Assembly: GCA_023230855.1 (NCBI GenBank)
Contig: JALNWQ010000009.1
Location: forward strand, 132,285 to 196,284
DNA length: 64,000 nucleotides
DNA from: Solirubrobacteraceae bacterium
GTDB lineage: Bacteria; Actinomycetota; Thermoleophilia; Solirubrobacterales; Solirubrobacteraceae
Direction of reading: 5' to 3'
Below, piece by piece: positions 33,064 through 42,187 of this stretch (its first letter is position 1; every line of letters starts with the position of its first letter). The position numbers and the translations under genes are program-made. A model generated the notes under the pieces. It had not been told where the DNA came from, did no database searches, and was given only the letters and a program-made list of their open reading frames with translations.

Positions 33064-33518
33064 GCCGGGGAGCGTAGACCCGCGGATCCCACCGCCGCCT
33101 CGAACCCGTCCCACCCACCGCCTGGCGCCCGCGGTCGACGCACGAGCGCCACCCCGCACCGCGGTGCGAGCGCAGGCCAGGACGACGCCGGCCGAAGTCG
33201 AGCGCCCCACCGCGATCGTCGCCCACGTCACGAAGCAGAGGCGATGCCCGACGGCGATCTGCCGTGGGCGTCATGCCGAAGACGCCCGTCCGACGGCGAC
33301 ATGTCCTCCACGTCATCAAACATGACCTCGAAGGCATACCGCTGCGAGACGTCCGTAACTGGACGCCGACCGCCGCGACGCGGGACGACGCCGGCGTGGA
33401 TCACCGCGAAGCGCATGAGAAGGCGATCCACCTGAGCGTCGCCAGGCGTCCCCCGCGTGGGGCACCCCGAATCGAAGCGCGCGGTGCGCCACCCCAGCGC
33501 CGACTGACGCCCCGGTTG
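33064..33518. other. 455-bp gap without a convincing gene
   Basis: Composition dips below the surroundings around 33290-33360. The best open frame is 33228-33431 on the minus strand (67 codons, containing VTDVSQRYAFEVMFDDVEDM), which looks protein-like but has no recognisable family or ribosome-binding site. The rest shows no coding signal or clear hairpin. It separates the TetR gene from the end of the carboxylase operon and may hold a gene remnant. Confidence 0.35.
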
Positions 33519-35687
33519 CTAGGTACCACCGGGCGCGGCGAGGCGCACGAGCGGCTGGTCGGCTGCGACCGCGGCGCCCTCGGCCACGTGGAGCTCGACC
33601 ACCCGACCGTCGTGGGGGGCGGTGACGTGGTTCTCCATCTTCATCGCCTCGACCGTGACGAGCCGCGCCCCGGACGGCACGACGTCCCCCACCGCGACGT
33701 GGACGGCCAGGATCGTGCCGTGCATCGGACTGACGACGGTCCCGGAGCCCGCCGCCGGGGCCGCGGCCGCGCTCCTGCCCGTGGGCGGCGACGCGGGCCG
33801 GGCCGGGCCCGGGGCCGCCGGGGTCGCCGCCGATGCCGAGGCCGCAGGCCCGCGGCGACGGCCCGACGACGCTCCCCGGACGGAGGCCCGCCGGCGGCGG
33901 TCCGTCGATGCCCCCGGGACGGAGCCCGCCTGGCCGCGGTCCGGTCCCGGGACCCGCGCCGGCAACCGGACGCGACGCCCGGCGACGACGACCGACGGCG
34001 ACACGTCCGGGGGCGACGGGATAGTCGACTCCGCGTCGGTCGGGTCCGGGACGGTCACGTCCGGGGCGATCCGCTCAGCGTCGGCCGGGCCCGCGCTGGC
34101 CGGGTCCGAGGCGGCCGGATCCCGGGCGGGACGGGCGCCGTCCGGCGTGCCGGCCGCGGCCACGAGCGCGTCGGCGTGCTCCTCGAACCACGACGTGTGG
34201 ACCGGGCCGGCGGCGAGGTCCGGATGATCGAGCACCGCGGCGGCGACCGTGGCGGTCGTGGCGATCCCCACGACCCGCAGGTCGCCCAGCGCGGCGCGCA
34301 ACCGCGCGATCGCGACCTCACGCGTCGGCCCCCACGCGAGGAGCTTGCCCACCAGGCCGTCGTAGTGGACCGGCACCTCGTCGCCCGCCTCGTAACCACC
34401 GTCCCACCGCACGCCCGGCCCGGCCGGCACGTCCAGACCGTCGATCCGTCCGGGAGCCGGGACGAACCCGCGCGCGGCATCCTCGGCGTTGATCCGGCAC
34501 TCCACCGCATGCCCGCGGGGCGCGAGGTCGGCGGGCGACGCCGTCACGCCGACGACCGACGACCGACCGCCGGCCCCGACCGGCGGCGTCCCGGCACGAT
34601 CGGCCGACGCCCCCGCGCCCGCGATCCGCAGCGGCGCCCCACCCGCGATCCGCAGCTGCTCATGGACCAGGTCGACGCCGAGCACGAGCTCGGTCACCGG
34701 GTGCTCGACCTGGATCCGCGTGTTGACCTCGAGGAAGAAGAAGTCGCCGTCGGCGACGAGGAACTCGACCGTGCCCGCGCCCTCGTAGCCGACCGACCGG
34801 ACCAGGCGAACCGCGGCGTCGGCCATCGCCGTACGCAGGTCGTCCGGCAACCCCGGCGCGGGGGCCTCCTCCACCAGCTTCTGGTGACGGCGCTGCACCG
34901 AGCAGTCACGGTCGCCGAGCGCCACGACCGACCCGTGACGGTCGGCCAGCACCTGCACCTCGATGTGCCGGGGACGCTCGAGGTACCGCTCGACGTGGAC
35001 GAGGTCGCTGCCGAACGCCGCGGCCGCCTCACGACGCGCCGCGTCGAGCGCCGCCGCCACGCCGTCCGCGGAGCGCGCCACCCGCATCCCGCGCCCACCG
35101 CCGCCACGGGTCGCCTTCACCACCACCGGCCAACCGTGCGCGTCCCCGAACGCGACGACGTCGGCCGCCGCGAACCCGCCCGACCCGGGCGCCGCCGACC
35201 CGAACCGGTCCGGGGCGATCCCCGGCACCACCGGCACCCCGGACCGCACCGCCAGCTCGCGGGCGCGGGCCTTGTCGCCCAGCGTGGCGATGACGTCCGC
35301 CGACGGGCCCACGAGCACGAGGCCCGCGTCGGCGACCGCCCGGGCGAACGTCGCGCTCTCGGCGAGGAACCCGTACCCGGGATGCACGGCGTCGGCGCCC
35401 GCCGCCACCGCCGCCGCGACGAGCGCGTCGACGTCGAGGTACGCGTCGCGCGGCGCGGCGCAGGGCACGTCCACGACCTCGTCGGCGGTCCGCAGATGCA
35501 GCTCGTCCGGCGCCGGGTCGGCGTCGCGCACCCGCGGCCCCACCGTCGGATCCGCCGCGGGCGCCGACGTGCCGTCGGCCGCCGCGTCGGGGCGCACCGC
35601 CACCGACGCGATCCCCAGCTCCCGACAGGCACGGGCGATCCGGACGGCGATCTCGCCGCGGTTGGCGATGAGGACCCGGCGCAGCAC
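33519..35687 (-). CDS. Acyl-CoA carboxylase, biotin carboxylase + biotin carrier subunit
   Basis: 722 residues from GTG. Biotin-carboxylase domain: ANRGEIAVRIARACRELGI, HPGYGFLAESA, the ATP-grasp glycine loop KATRGGGGRGMRVA, LVEEAPAPGL and NTRIQVEHPVTELVLG (catalytic Arg/Glu). A long Pro/Ala/Arg/Thr-rich linker (about residues 500-640) precedes the biotinyl domain, whose lysine is in VEAMKMENHVTAP. It carboxylates biotin and presents it to the carboxyltransferase encoded 6 bp upstream in the same operon. The companion enzymes suggest an acyl-CoA intermediate such as propionyl- or methylcrotonyl-CoA. Confidence 0.93.
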   Translation of the reverse strand: MLRRVLIANRGEIAVRIARACRELGIASVAVRPDAAADGTSAPAADPTVGPRVRDADPAPDELHLRTADEVVDVPCAAPRDAYLDVDALVAAAVAAGADAVHPGYGFLAESATFARAVADAGLVLVGPSADVIATLGDKARARELAVRSGVPVVPGIAPDRFGSAAPGSGGFAAADVVAFGDAHGWPVVVKATRGGGGRGMRVARSADGVAAALDAARREAAAAFGSDLVHVERYLERPRHIEVQVLADRHGSVVALGDRDCSVQRRHQKLVEEAPAPGLPDDLRTAMADAAVRLVRSVGYEGAGTVEFLVADGDFFFLEVNTRIQVEHPVTELVLGVDLVHEQLRIAGGAPLRIAGAGASADRAGTPPVGAGGRSSVVGVTASPADLAPRGHAVECRINAEDAARGFVPAPGRIDGLDVPAGPGVRWDGGYEAGDEVPVHYDGLVGKLLAWGPTREVAIARLRAALGDLRVVGIATTATVAAAVLDHPDLAAGPVHTSWFEEHADALVAAAGTPDGARPARDPAASDPASAGPADAERIAPDVTVPDPTDAESTIPSPPDVSPSVVVAGRRVRLPARVPGPDRGQAGSVPGASTDRRRRASVRGASSGRRRGPAASASAATPAAPGPARPASPPTGRSAAAAPAAGSGTVVSPMHGTILAVHVAVGDVVPSGARLVTVEAMKMENHVTAPHDGRVVELHVAEGAAVAADQPLVRLAAPGGT

Positions 35688-35693
35688 GACGGG

Positions 35694-37253
35694 TCAGATC
35701 GGCGAGATCGTCCGGCGCTTGCCGGGGACGCGGGGCGGACGGCGCGGCGCGACGCGACCGAGCGCCTCGACGAGCAACGGTCGGGTGCGGGACGGCTCGA
35801 CGACGTCGTCGATCCCGAACCCGTCGGCCGCCGCGTACGGATCGATGTTCGCCCGGAACCGCGCGATGAGCGCGTCGCGGTGCGCCGACGGATCGTCGGC
35901 GGCCTCGACCTCGCGACGGTACGCGATGTCGACCGCGTTCTCGACCGGCATCGCGCAGATCTCGGCGGTCGGCCACGCCAACGCCAGATCGGCGGCGTAG
36001 CCACGCCCGCCACCCATCGCGATGTACGCGGCGCCGTAGCCCTTGCGCACGGCGATCGTGAACCGCGGCACCGTCGCCTGCGCCATCTCGTACGCCAGGC
36101 GGCCACTGCGGCGCGCCAGCTGCGTCGACTCGGCGGCGGTGCCGACGAGGAACCCCGGCAGGTCGATGAGCACGACGAGCGGCAGCCCGAACGCGTCGCA
36201 GACCGCGATGAAGTGGGCGGCCTTCTCGCACGCCCCGCTGTCGAGCGCCCCGCCCAGGTGCAACGGCTGGTTCGCGACGACCCCCACCGGGCGCCCGTCG
36301 ATCCGGGCCAGGCAGGTGACGACGTTCGGGCTCGCCGAGCGGCGCAGCTCCAGCACCGTGTCGACGTCGGCCAGGCCGACGACGAGGTCCCGGGCGTCGT
36401 ACGCCCGGCGCATGTCCGCCGGGACGACGGCGTTCAGGTCGACGTCGCCCGGCGCGTGCGGACCGTCGATCCGCGGTGGTGGCGCGTCGGCGCTGGAGGG
36501 CAGGAACCCGAGGAACGCGCGGATCGCGTCGAGCGCCTCGTCCTCGTCGTCGGTCGCCAGGTCCGCCACGCCGTTGCGGGCCTGCACGTCGGCGCCCCCG
36601 ATCTGCTCGTTCGTGAGCCGCTCGCCGGTGGCCGCCTCGACGAACGGTGCGGCCGCCATCCCGAGGGTCCCCATCCCCCGGACCATGACGACGAAGTCGC
36701 TCAGCGCCGCGAGGGTCGTGCCCACCCCGAACCCCGGCCCCATCATCGCCGAGACGACCGGCACGAGCCCGGACAGGTCGACGAGGAGCTGGAACAGCGG
36801 CGACCCCGGCGCGGCGTGGCGGGAGTCCAGGCCCTCCTGCATCCGGTGCCCGCCGCCGTCGCAGAGCAGGACGAGCGGGATCCGGTCCAGCAGCGCCCGC
36901 TCCGCGCACCGGGCGATCTTCGCCATGCCGACGACGCCGTTGCTGCCGCCCAGGACGGTGAAGTCGAACGCCGCGACGACGACCGGGCGACCGTCGACGT
37001 AGGCGATGCCGGTGACGACCCCGTCCGCCGGCGCCTCGAGCGGCGGGCTGCCCGGCTGCGGCGGACCGGGGCCGGCGAGCGCGCCGAGCTCGAAGAACCG
37101 GTCGGGGTCGGCCAGCCGGGCGATCCGCTCGCGCGCGGTGCGCTTGCCGCGCCGGTGCTGCCGCTCGACCTGCTCCGGCCGGGCCGCGTCGGCGACCGCG
37201 TCGTGACGCGCCCGGACCTCGCGGAGCAGGTCGTCATGGTCGGGCTGCGCCAT
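35694..37253 (-). CDS. Acyl-CoA carboxyltransferase (beta) subunit
   Basis: 519 residues. Two crotonase-like carboxyltransferase halves: N-terminal with DFTVLGGSNGVVGMAKI and LCDGGGHRMQEG, C-terminal with LPLVVLIDLPGFLVGT, RKGYGAAYIAMGG and VENAVDIAYRREV. These oxyanion-forming glycine segments match the propionyl/methylcrotonyl/acyl-CoA carboxylase beta family. It works with the biotin subunit 6 bp downstream. Its 45-bp spacing from the thiolase indicates one operon. Confidence 0.92.
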   Translation of the reverse strand: MAQPDHDDLLREVRARHDAVADAARPEQVERQHRRGKRTARERIARLADPDRFFELGALAGPGPPQPGSPPLEAPADGVVTGIAYVDGRPVVVAAFDFTVLGGSNGVVGMAKIARCAERALLDRIPLVLLCDGGGHRMQEGLDSRHAAPGSPLFQLLVDLSGLVPVVSAMMGPGFGVGTTLAALSDFVVMVRGMGTLGMAAAPFVEAATGERLTNEQIGGADVQARNGVADLATDDEDEALDAIRAFLGFLPSSADAPPPRIDGPHAPGDVDLNAVVPADMRRAYDARDLVVGLADVDTVLELRRSASPNVVTCLARIDGRPVGVVANQPLHLGGALDSGACEKAAHFIAVCDAFGLPLVVLIDLPGFLVGTAAESTQLARRSGRLAYEMAQATVPRFTIAVRKGYGAAYIAMGGGRGYAADLALAWPTAEICAMPVENAVDIAYRREVEAADDPSAHRDALIARFRANIDPYAAADGFGIDDVVEPSRTRPLLVEALGRVAPRRPPRVPGKRRTISPI

Positions 37254-37297
37254 CGGGTCCGCTCGGCGTCGGGTCGTCGTCGGGTCGCCCTCGCCGG

Positions 37298-38524
37298 TCA
37301 GGCGATCCGCTCGAAGACGGCGGACATGCCCTGCCCTCCGCCGATGCACATCGTCTCCAGGCCGTAGCGCCCCTCGCGACGGTCGAGCTCGCGCAGGAGC
37401 GTCGCCATGATCCGGGTGCCGGTCGCGCCGACCGGGTGCCCGAGCGAGATGCCCGACCCGTTGACGTTGACCCGCGCGAAGTCCGCGTCGGTCAGGCCCC
37501 ACGCCTTCGTGCACGCCAGCGCCTGCGCCGCGAACGCCTCGTTGAGCTCGATGAGGTCGAGGTCGGCCAGCGTCAGGCCCAGGCGGTCGAGGACCTTCTG
37601 CGTCGACGGGACCGGGCCGATGCCCATCCGGTGCGGCTCCACCCCGGCGACCGCCCAGCCCGCCAGGCGCGCCAGCGGCCGCAGGCCCAGCTCCTCCGCC
37701 CGCTCGGGCGTCGTGACGATGCACGCCGACGCGCCGTCGTTCTGGCCGCTCGCGTTGCCGGCGGTGACCGTCGACGCCGGGTCGACCCGACCCCGGATCG
37801 GCTTGAGTCGCGCCAGGCTCTCGGTCGTCGTCTCGGGCCGCGGGTGCTCGTCGCGGTCGACGACGACAGGATCGCCCTTGCGCTGCGGCACGCTCACCGA
37901 CACGAGCTCGTCCGCGAACCGGCCCTCCTCGTGCGCGGCGATCGCACGACGGTGCGACTCGAGCGCCAGCGCGTCCTGCTCCTCGCGCGTGACCGCGTAC
38001 TCCTCGCGCAGGTTCTCCGCCGTCTCCAGCATCCCGCCGTCGACGGGGAAGTCCCGGCCGCCGGCGGTCACGCGCGCCCGGGCGAGGCGGTCGTGCAGGA
38101 CGATCCCGTCGCCCTTGGCGCCCCACCGCATCTGCGTCGAGTAGTGCTCGACGTTGCTCATGCTCTCCGCGCCACCGGCGACGACGACGTCGCACGCCCC
38201 GGTCTGCACCTGCATCGCGGCGATGACGAGCGCCTGCAGGCTCGACCCGCAGCGCCGGTCGATCTGGAACCCGGGCGTCTGGATCCCCAGCCCCGCGTCG
38301 AGCGCCGCGACGCGACCGATCGCCGGCGACTCGCCGCTCGGGTAGCACTGCCCGAAGATCACGTCGTCGACCTGGCCCTCCTGCAGGCCGGCGCGCGAGA
38401 CGAGCTCGCGCAGCACGACGGCGGCGAGGTCGGTCGCCGACAACGACCGGTAGACGCCGCCGTAGCGCCCCACCGGGGTACGCAACGGCTCGCAGATGAC
38501 GGCGGGGCGGAGGGTCTCGGACAT
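37298..38524 (-). CDS. Acetyl-CoA acetyltransferase / thiolase
   Basis: 408 residues. Nucleophilic Cys in DRRCGSSLQALVIAA, His in LGHPVGATG and Cys in MCIGGGQGMS, all intact. The start LRPAVICEPLRTPVGRYGG is typical of the PaaJ/PcaF-like and acetyl-CoA acetyltransferase group. Third gene of the crotonase-thiolase-carboxylase operon; it would cleave the 3-ketoacyl-CoA made by the dehydrogenase at 42188. Confidence 0.92.
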   Translation of the reverse strand: MSETLRPAVICEPLRTPVGRYGGVYRSLSATDLAAVVLRELVSRAGLQEGQVDDVIFGQCYPSGESPAIGRVAALDAGLGIQTPGFQIDRRCGSSLQALVIAAMQVQTGACDVVVAGGAESMSNVEHYSTQMRWGAKGDGIVLHDRLARARVTAGGRDFPVDGGMLETAENLREEYAVTREEQDALALESHRRAIAAHEEGRFADELVSVSVPQRKGDPVVVDRDEHPRPETTTESLARLKPIRGRVDPASTVTAGNASGQNDGASACIVTTPERAEELGLRPLARLAGWAVAGVEPHRMGIGPVPSTQKVLDRLGLTLADLDLIELNEAFAAQALACTKAWGLTDADFARVNVNGSGISLGHPVGATGTRIMATLLRELDRREGRYGLETMCIGGGQGMSAVFERIA

Positions 38525-38594
38525 GACGTGGGCTCGATTCGGACGGTCGGGATCGGAGGGTTCGGTGGGACGGGCGGGCCGGCGGCGACGCCGG

Positions 38595-39428
38595 TCAGCG
38601 GCCCTCGTAGCGGGGCTCGCGGCGCTCGATGACGGCGGCGAGGCCCTCGCGCGCGTCGTGGGTGCCCGACAGGCGCGACACCGTGCTCGCCTCGTCCGGC
38701 ATGCGCGCCTCGGCGGTGCCGTCCAGGCCCTCCCACATCAGGCGCTTGGCCTCGCCGTAGGCGAGCGTCGGGCCAGCGGCGATCTTCCGCGCGAACGCCA
38801 GGGCGTCGTCCACCAGTCGGTCGTCGGGCACGACCCAGTTGATGAGCCCGTCCTCGAGCGCCTCCTCGGCGGTGAGGACGCGGTCGGCGAGGACGATCTC
38901 CATCGCGCGGCGGAACCCGACGATCCGCGACAGCGTCACCGACGTGCCGGCGTCGGGCGCCATGCCGGCGCGGGTGGCGGCGGACATGAACTTCGTCCGC
39001 TCGCCGGCGAACACGAGGTCGGCGGCGCAGACGAGGCCGAGGCCGCCACCGCCGGCGGCGAACCCGTGCACCGCGGCGATCACCGGCGCCTGCAGGCGCA
39101 TGAGGCCGGACGCGGCGGTCTGCAGCAGGCTCGTCGCGACGCGCAGGTAGTCCGGCAGCCCCTCGCCCTTGGACGCGAAGTCGCGGATGTCGCCGCCGGC
39201 GCAGAAGTGCTTGCCCTCGCCGGTGAGCAGCACCGCGCGGACGCGCTGGTCCTCGAGGCAGCGCAGGATCGCGTCGTTCAGCGCCTGCAGGAACGGGACG
39301 CTCATGCCGTTGGCGGCGTCCGGGCGGTTGAGGCGGATCCGGGCGACGCCGGTCGACTCGAGGTCCAGCAGGACGGCGGCGTCGGTGATCAGCGCCTCGG
39401 TCGTGATCTCGTCGGTGCTCGCGGTCAT
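38595..39428 (-). CDS. Enoyl-CoA hydratase/isomerase (crotonase family)
   Basis: 277 residues. Oxyanion-hole segments GEGKHFCAGGDIRDF and VHGFAAGGGGLGLVCAADLV are clear. The region after FMSAATRAGMAPDAGTSVTL carries Asp where classical hydratases have Glu, so the exact reaction (hydratase, isomerase or other) is open. Second gene of the operon; 70 bp before the thiolase. Confidence 0.9.
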   Translation of the reverse strand: MTASTDEITTEALITDAAVLLDLESTGVARIRLNRPDAANGMSVPFLQALNDAILRCLEDQRVRAVLLTGEGKHFCAGGDIRDFASKGEGLPDYLRVATSLLQTAASGLMRLQAPVIAAVHGFAAGGGGLGLVCAADLVFAGERTKFMSAATRAGMAPDAGTSVTLSRIVGFRRAMEIVLADRVLTAEEALEDGLINWVVPDDRLVDDALAFARKIAAGPTLAYGEAKRLMWEGLDGTAEARMPDEASTVSRLSGTHDAREGLAAVIERREPRYEGR

Positions 39429-39472
39429 CTCGGGTGCTCCTGGTCGTCGGGTCGGAAGGGGTCGGCCGGGGA

Positions 39473-40279
39473 TCAGCCGCGGGCCTTGAACGCGCCGATG
39501 CCGGCGGCCGCGCCGTCGCCACCGAGGTGGTCGAGGACCGTCTCGAGCTCGCGGTCCAGGCCCTCGGCGAGCGTGCCGTCGAGGCCGCCGCGGACGAGCG
39601 CCTTGGTGCGGGCGATCGCCGCGCGGTCCTTGCCGGCGAGCTGCTGCAGCAGCGCCTCGACGGCGTCGTCGAACTCCGCGGCCGGCACGGCGCGGTAGAC
39701 GAGGCCCCACTCCTCGGCCTGCCTGCCGCTGAGGCGGTCGCCGGTGAGGATGTGGCCGAGCGCGCGCGGGCGGCCGACGAGCCGGGCGAACCGCTGCGAC
39801 GAGCCCCCGCCGGGGACCTGGCCGAAGTTCGAGTGGTTGTCGGCGAGCTTCGCGTCGTCGCGCACGATCGCGATGTCGACGGACTGCGTCAGCTCGAACC
39901 CGCCGGCCATGGCGTAGCCCTCGACCGCGGCGACGACCGGGACCGGCAGCTCGGCGATGACGTCGCACGCGCGACGGAACGCGACGAACAGGCCGCGCAG
40001 CGCCTCGCGGGCGGGCGGGTCGACGCTCGTGCGCAGCGCCTCGAGGTGGTGGAAGTCGCCGCCGACGGAGAAGCAGCCGTCGGCGCCGCGGATGACGATC
40101 ACCGCGATCGACTCGTCCCCGCCGAGGTCGCGCAGCGCGCGCTCGAGCTCGACGCCGACCTCGGTCGTGATCGCGTTGCGGGCGGCGGGGCGGTTGAGCG
40201 TGATCCGGCCGATGCGGCCGTCCCGCTCGGCGAGGACGACCGGCTCCGCCGGGGTCGCGGGGGCGCTGTCAGCGGACAT
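39473..40279 (-). CDS. Enoyl-CoA hydratase/isomerase (crotonase family)
   Basis: 268 residues from ATG 40277-40279, preferred because AGGA lies 8 bp upstream; another ATG is three codons earlier. Oxyanion-hole loops GADGCFSVGGDFHHLE and VEGYAMAGGFELTQSVDIAI. The FGQVPGGGSSQRFARLVG segment lacks the second Glu of classical hydratases. First gene of the five-gene operon down to the biotin carboxylase and divergent from the synthetase at 40417, with the 24-bp operator between. Confidence 0.9.
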   Translation of the reverse strand: MSADSAPATPAEPVVLAERDGRIGRITLNRPAARNAITTEVGVELERALRDLGGDESIAVIVIRGADGCFSVGGDFHHLEALRTSVDPPAREALRGLFVAFRRACDVIAELPVPVVAAVEGYAMAGGFELTQSVDIAIVRDDAKLADNHSNFGQVPGGGSSQRFARLVGRPRALGHILTGDRLSGRQAEEWGLVYRAVPAAEFDDAVEALLQQLAGKDRAAIARTKALVRGGLDGTLAEGLDRELETVLDHLGGDGAAAGIGAFKARG

Positions 40280-40312
40280 GACGCGCATCCTAACCGCTGC
40301 GCGCACATCGTC

Positions 40313-40336
40313 CATACGTCCTGTCCGGACGGCATG
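40313..40336. promoter_or_regulatory. 24-bp operator between the crotonase operon and an acyl-CoA synthetase (site 3 of 3)
   Basis: CATACGTCC-TGTCCGGAC-GGCATG: arms CATAC/G(C)ATG-like with a central GTCCGGAC palindrome. It aligns ungapped with the sites at 22632 and 28156. Placed 34 bp upstream of the crotonase start and 80 bp upstream of the synthetase, so it could control both directions. Confidence 0.6.
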
Positions 40337-40416
40337 CCCGGTCAGGCCGCCCGCGCGACGGTAGGATCGGTCGAGGATCTCCGACCGCCCGTCCCGGGCA
40401 GAGAGGAAGCGCCCCG

Positions 40417-42132
40417 ATGCCCGACCCCGTCCCCCCGATCGACGAACGCCGCGCCGCGCTGGAGGCGCGCTTCCCCGGGTGGCGCCCGCGCACGCTCGAC
40501 GCGTTCCTCGAGGACTGCGCCGCCGAGTTCGCCGACCGGCCGTTCGTCATCACCGACGATCGCACGTTGACGTACGCCGAGACCGAGGCGTGGGCGCGCC
40601 GCCTCGCGGACGGCCTCGTCGCCGCCGGCGTGCGGCCCGGGGACCACGTCGGCCTGCTCATGGCGAACCACCTGGAGTTCGCGCCGTTGAAGTTCGCGAT
40701 CGCGCGGGCCGGAGCGGTGGGCATCCCCTTCAACTACCTCTACCGCCAGGAGGAGCTGGCGTACGTCCTGGAGCAGTCGGAGTGCCGGGCGCTCATCACG
40801 ATGACCGGGTTCGCCGGGCTGGACTACCTGGGGATGCTCGACGCCATCGCCCCCGGCTGGGCGTCCAGTCCGACCGACGCGCTGCCGCAGCTGCGCACCG
40901 TCGTGCAGATGGAGACCGAGCTGCCGGCGCGCGAGGGCGTGCCGACGATCGACGACCTCGCCGCCCGCGGCGACGAGCACCGCGGTGCGTCCGACGGCGC
41001 CCGGCGCAACCCGGACGACGTCGGCGACATCCTCTACACGTCCGGCACGACCGGGTCGCCGAAGGGCGTCCTCGTCACCCACGACGCGGTGCTGCGGACC
41101 GCGTACGGGTCGGCGCTCACCCGGGCGTTCGAGGACGGCCGGCGGATCCTCTTCTCGCTGCCCTGCTACCACATGTTCGGCTACGTCGAGGGCATGCTCG
41201 CGGCGATGATGGCCGGTGGCGCGATCATCCCCCGCAAGACGTTCGCGCCGGTCGACTACTTCGCGTCGATCCAACGCCACCGGGCGACCGAGATGCTCTG
41301 CGTGCCGACGATGACCGTCGCGCTGCTCGAGCACCCCGAGCGCGACGCCTACGACTACGCGTCGCTCGTGTCGATCCTGTCGGGCGCCGCCCCCGCCCCG
41401 GTGTGGCTGTGGGAGCAGGTGGAGCAGGCGTTCGACGTCACCGAGATCGTCACCGGGTACGGGATGACCGAGACCGGTGGCGCGATGACGATGACGCTGC
41501 CCGAGGACGAGCGGACGCTGACGTCGGAGACCGTCGGCCGGCCGAAGCTCGCCGGATCGGCCGGCCTGCCGGACGAGGGCGGCGCGCTGACGCACTACGA
41601 GACGCGCGACCCCGAGTCCGGCGAGCGCCTGCCCGCCGGGGCCGAGGGCGAGCTCATGTCGCTCGGGCCGACGAACATGCTCGGGTTCTGGGCCAAGCCG
41701 AAGGAGACCGCCGAGGCGATCGTCGACGGCTGGGTCGTGTCGGGCGACCTCGGCGTCGTGCGCCCCGACGGGTACCTGCAGATCACCGGTCGCAGCAAGG
41801 AGCTGTACAAGAGCGGCGGCGAGCTCGTCATGCCCAAGGAGATCGAGGAGCTCCTCAGCGCCCACCCGGCGGTGAGCCAGGCGTACGCGATCGGCGTGCC
41901 CGACGACCGCTGGGGCGAGGCCGGGTGCGTCTGCATCGTCCGTCAGCCCGACGCGACGCTCGAGGCCGACGAGGTGCTGGCGCTCTGCCGCGAGCACCTC
42001 GCCCGGTTCAAGGTCCCCAAGCACGTGCTGTTCCTCGCCGCCGAGGAGCTGCCGACCACCCCGACCGGCAAGGTCCAGAAGTTCCGCCTCGTGAAGCACG
42101 CGCAGGGCGTCCTCGCCGGCGACGCCGCCTGA
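40417..42132 (+). CDS. Acyl-CoA synthetase (AMP-forming), FadD-like
   Basis: 571 residues with an AGAGAGGAAG ribosome-binding site. P-loop ILYTSGTTGSPKGVLVTHD, A5 motif GYGMTETGGAM, A7 WVVSGDLGVVRPDGYLQITG and the C-terminal lysine in PTTPTGKVQKFRL are intact. It activates a carboxylic acid for the pathway formed with the 3-hydroxyacyl-CoA dehydrogenase downstream (55-bp gap) and the divergent crotonase-thiolase-carboxylase genes. Confidence 0.92.
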   Translation: MPDPVPPIDERRAALEARFPGWRPRTLDAFLEDCAAEFADRPFVITDDRTLTYAETEAWARRLADGLVAAGVRPGDHVGLLMANHLEFAPLKFAIARAGAVGIPFNYLYRQEELAYVLEQSECRALITMTGFAGLDYLGMLDAIAPGWASSPTDALPQLRTVVQMETELPAREGVPTIDDLAARGDEHRGASDGARRNPDDVGDILYTSGTTGSPKGVLVTHDAVLRTAYGSALTRAFEDGRRILFSLPCYHMFGYVEGMLAAMMAGGAIIPRKTFAPVDYFASIQRHRATEMLCVPTMTVALLEHPERDAYDYASLVSILSGAAPAPVWLWEQVEQAFDVTEIVTGYGMTETGGAMTMTLPEDERTLTSETVGRPKLAGSAGLPDEGGALTHYETRDPESGERLPAGAEGELMSLGPTNMLGFWAKPKETAEAIVDGWVVSGDLGVVRPDGYLQITGRSKELYKSGGELVMPKEIEELLSAHPAVSQAYAIGVPDDRWGEAGCVCIVRQPDATLEADEVLALCREHLARFKVPKHVLFLAAEELPTTPTGKVQKFRLVKHAQGVLAGDAA

Positions 42133-42187
42133 CCCGTCCGGCCGGACACGACGACCGCACAGCGTGTTCGGCCGGTACGCTGCGCCC

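Noticed and set aside
33264..33520. Plus-strand frame in the gap before the carboxylase operon
   Set aside because: It continues as a long antisense shadow through the biotin carboxylase gene and shows no protein-like pattern.
42136..42147. GTCCGGCCGGAC palindrome between the acyl-CoA synthetase and 3-hydroxyacyl-CoA dehydrogenase genes
   Set aside because: Short, GC-only and expected by chance at this composition; it does not match the 24-bp operator.
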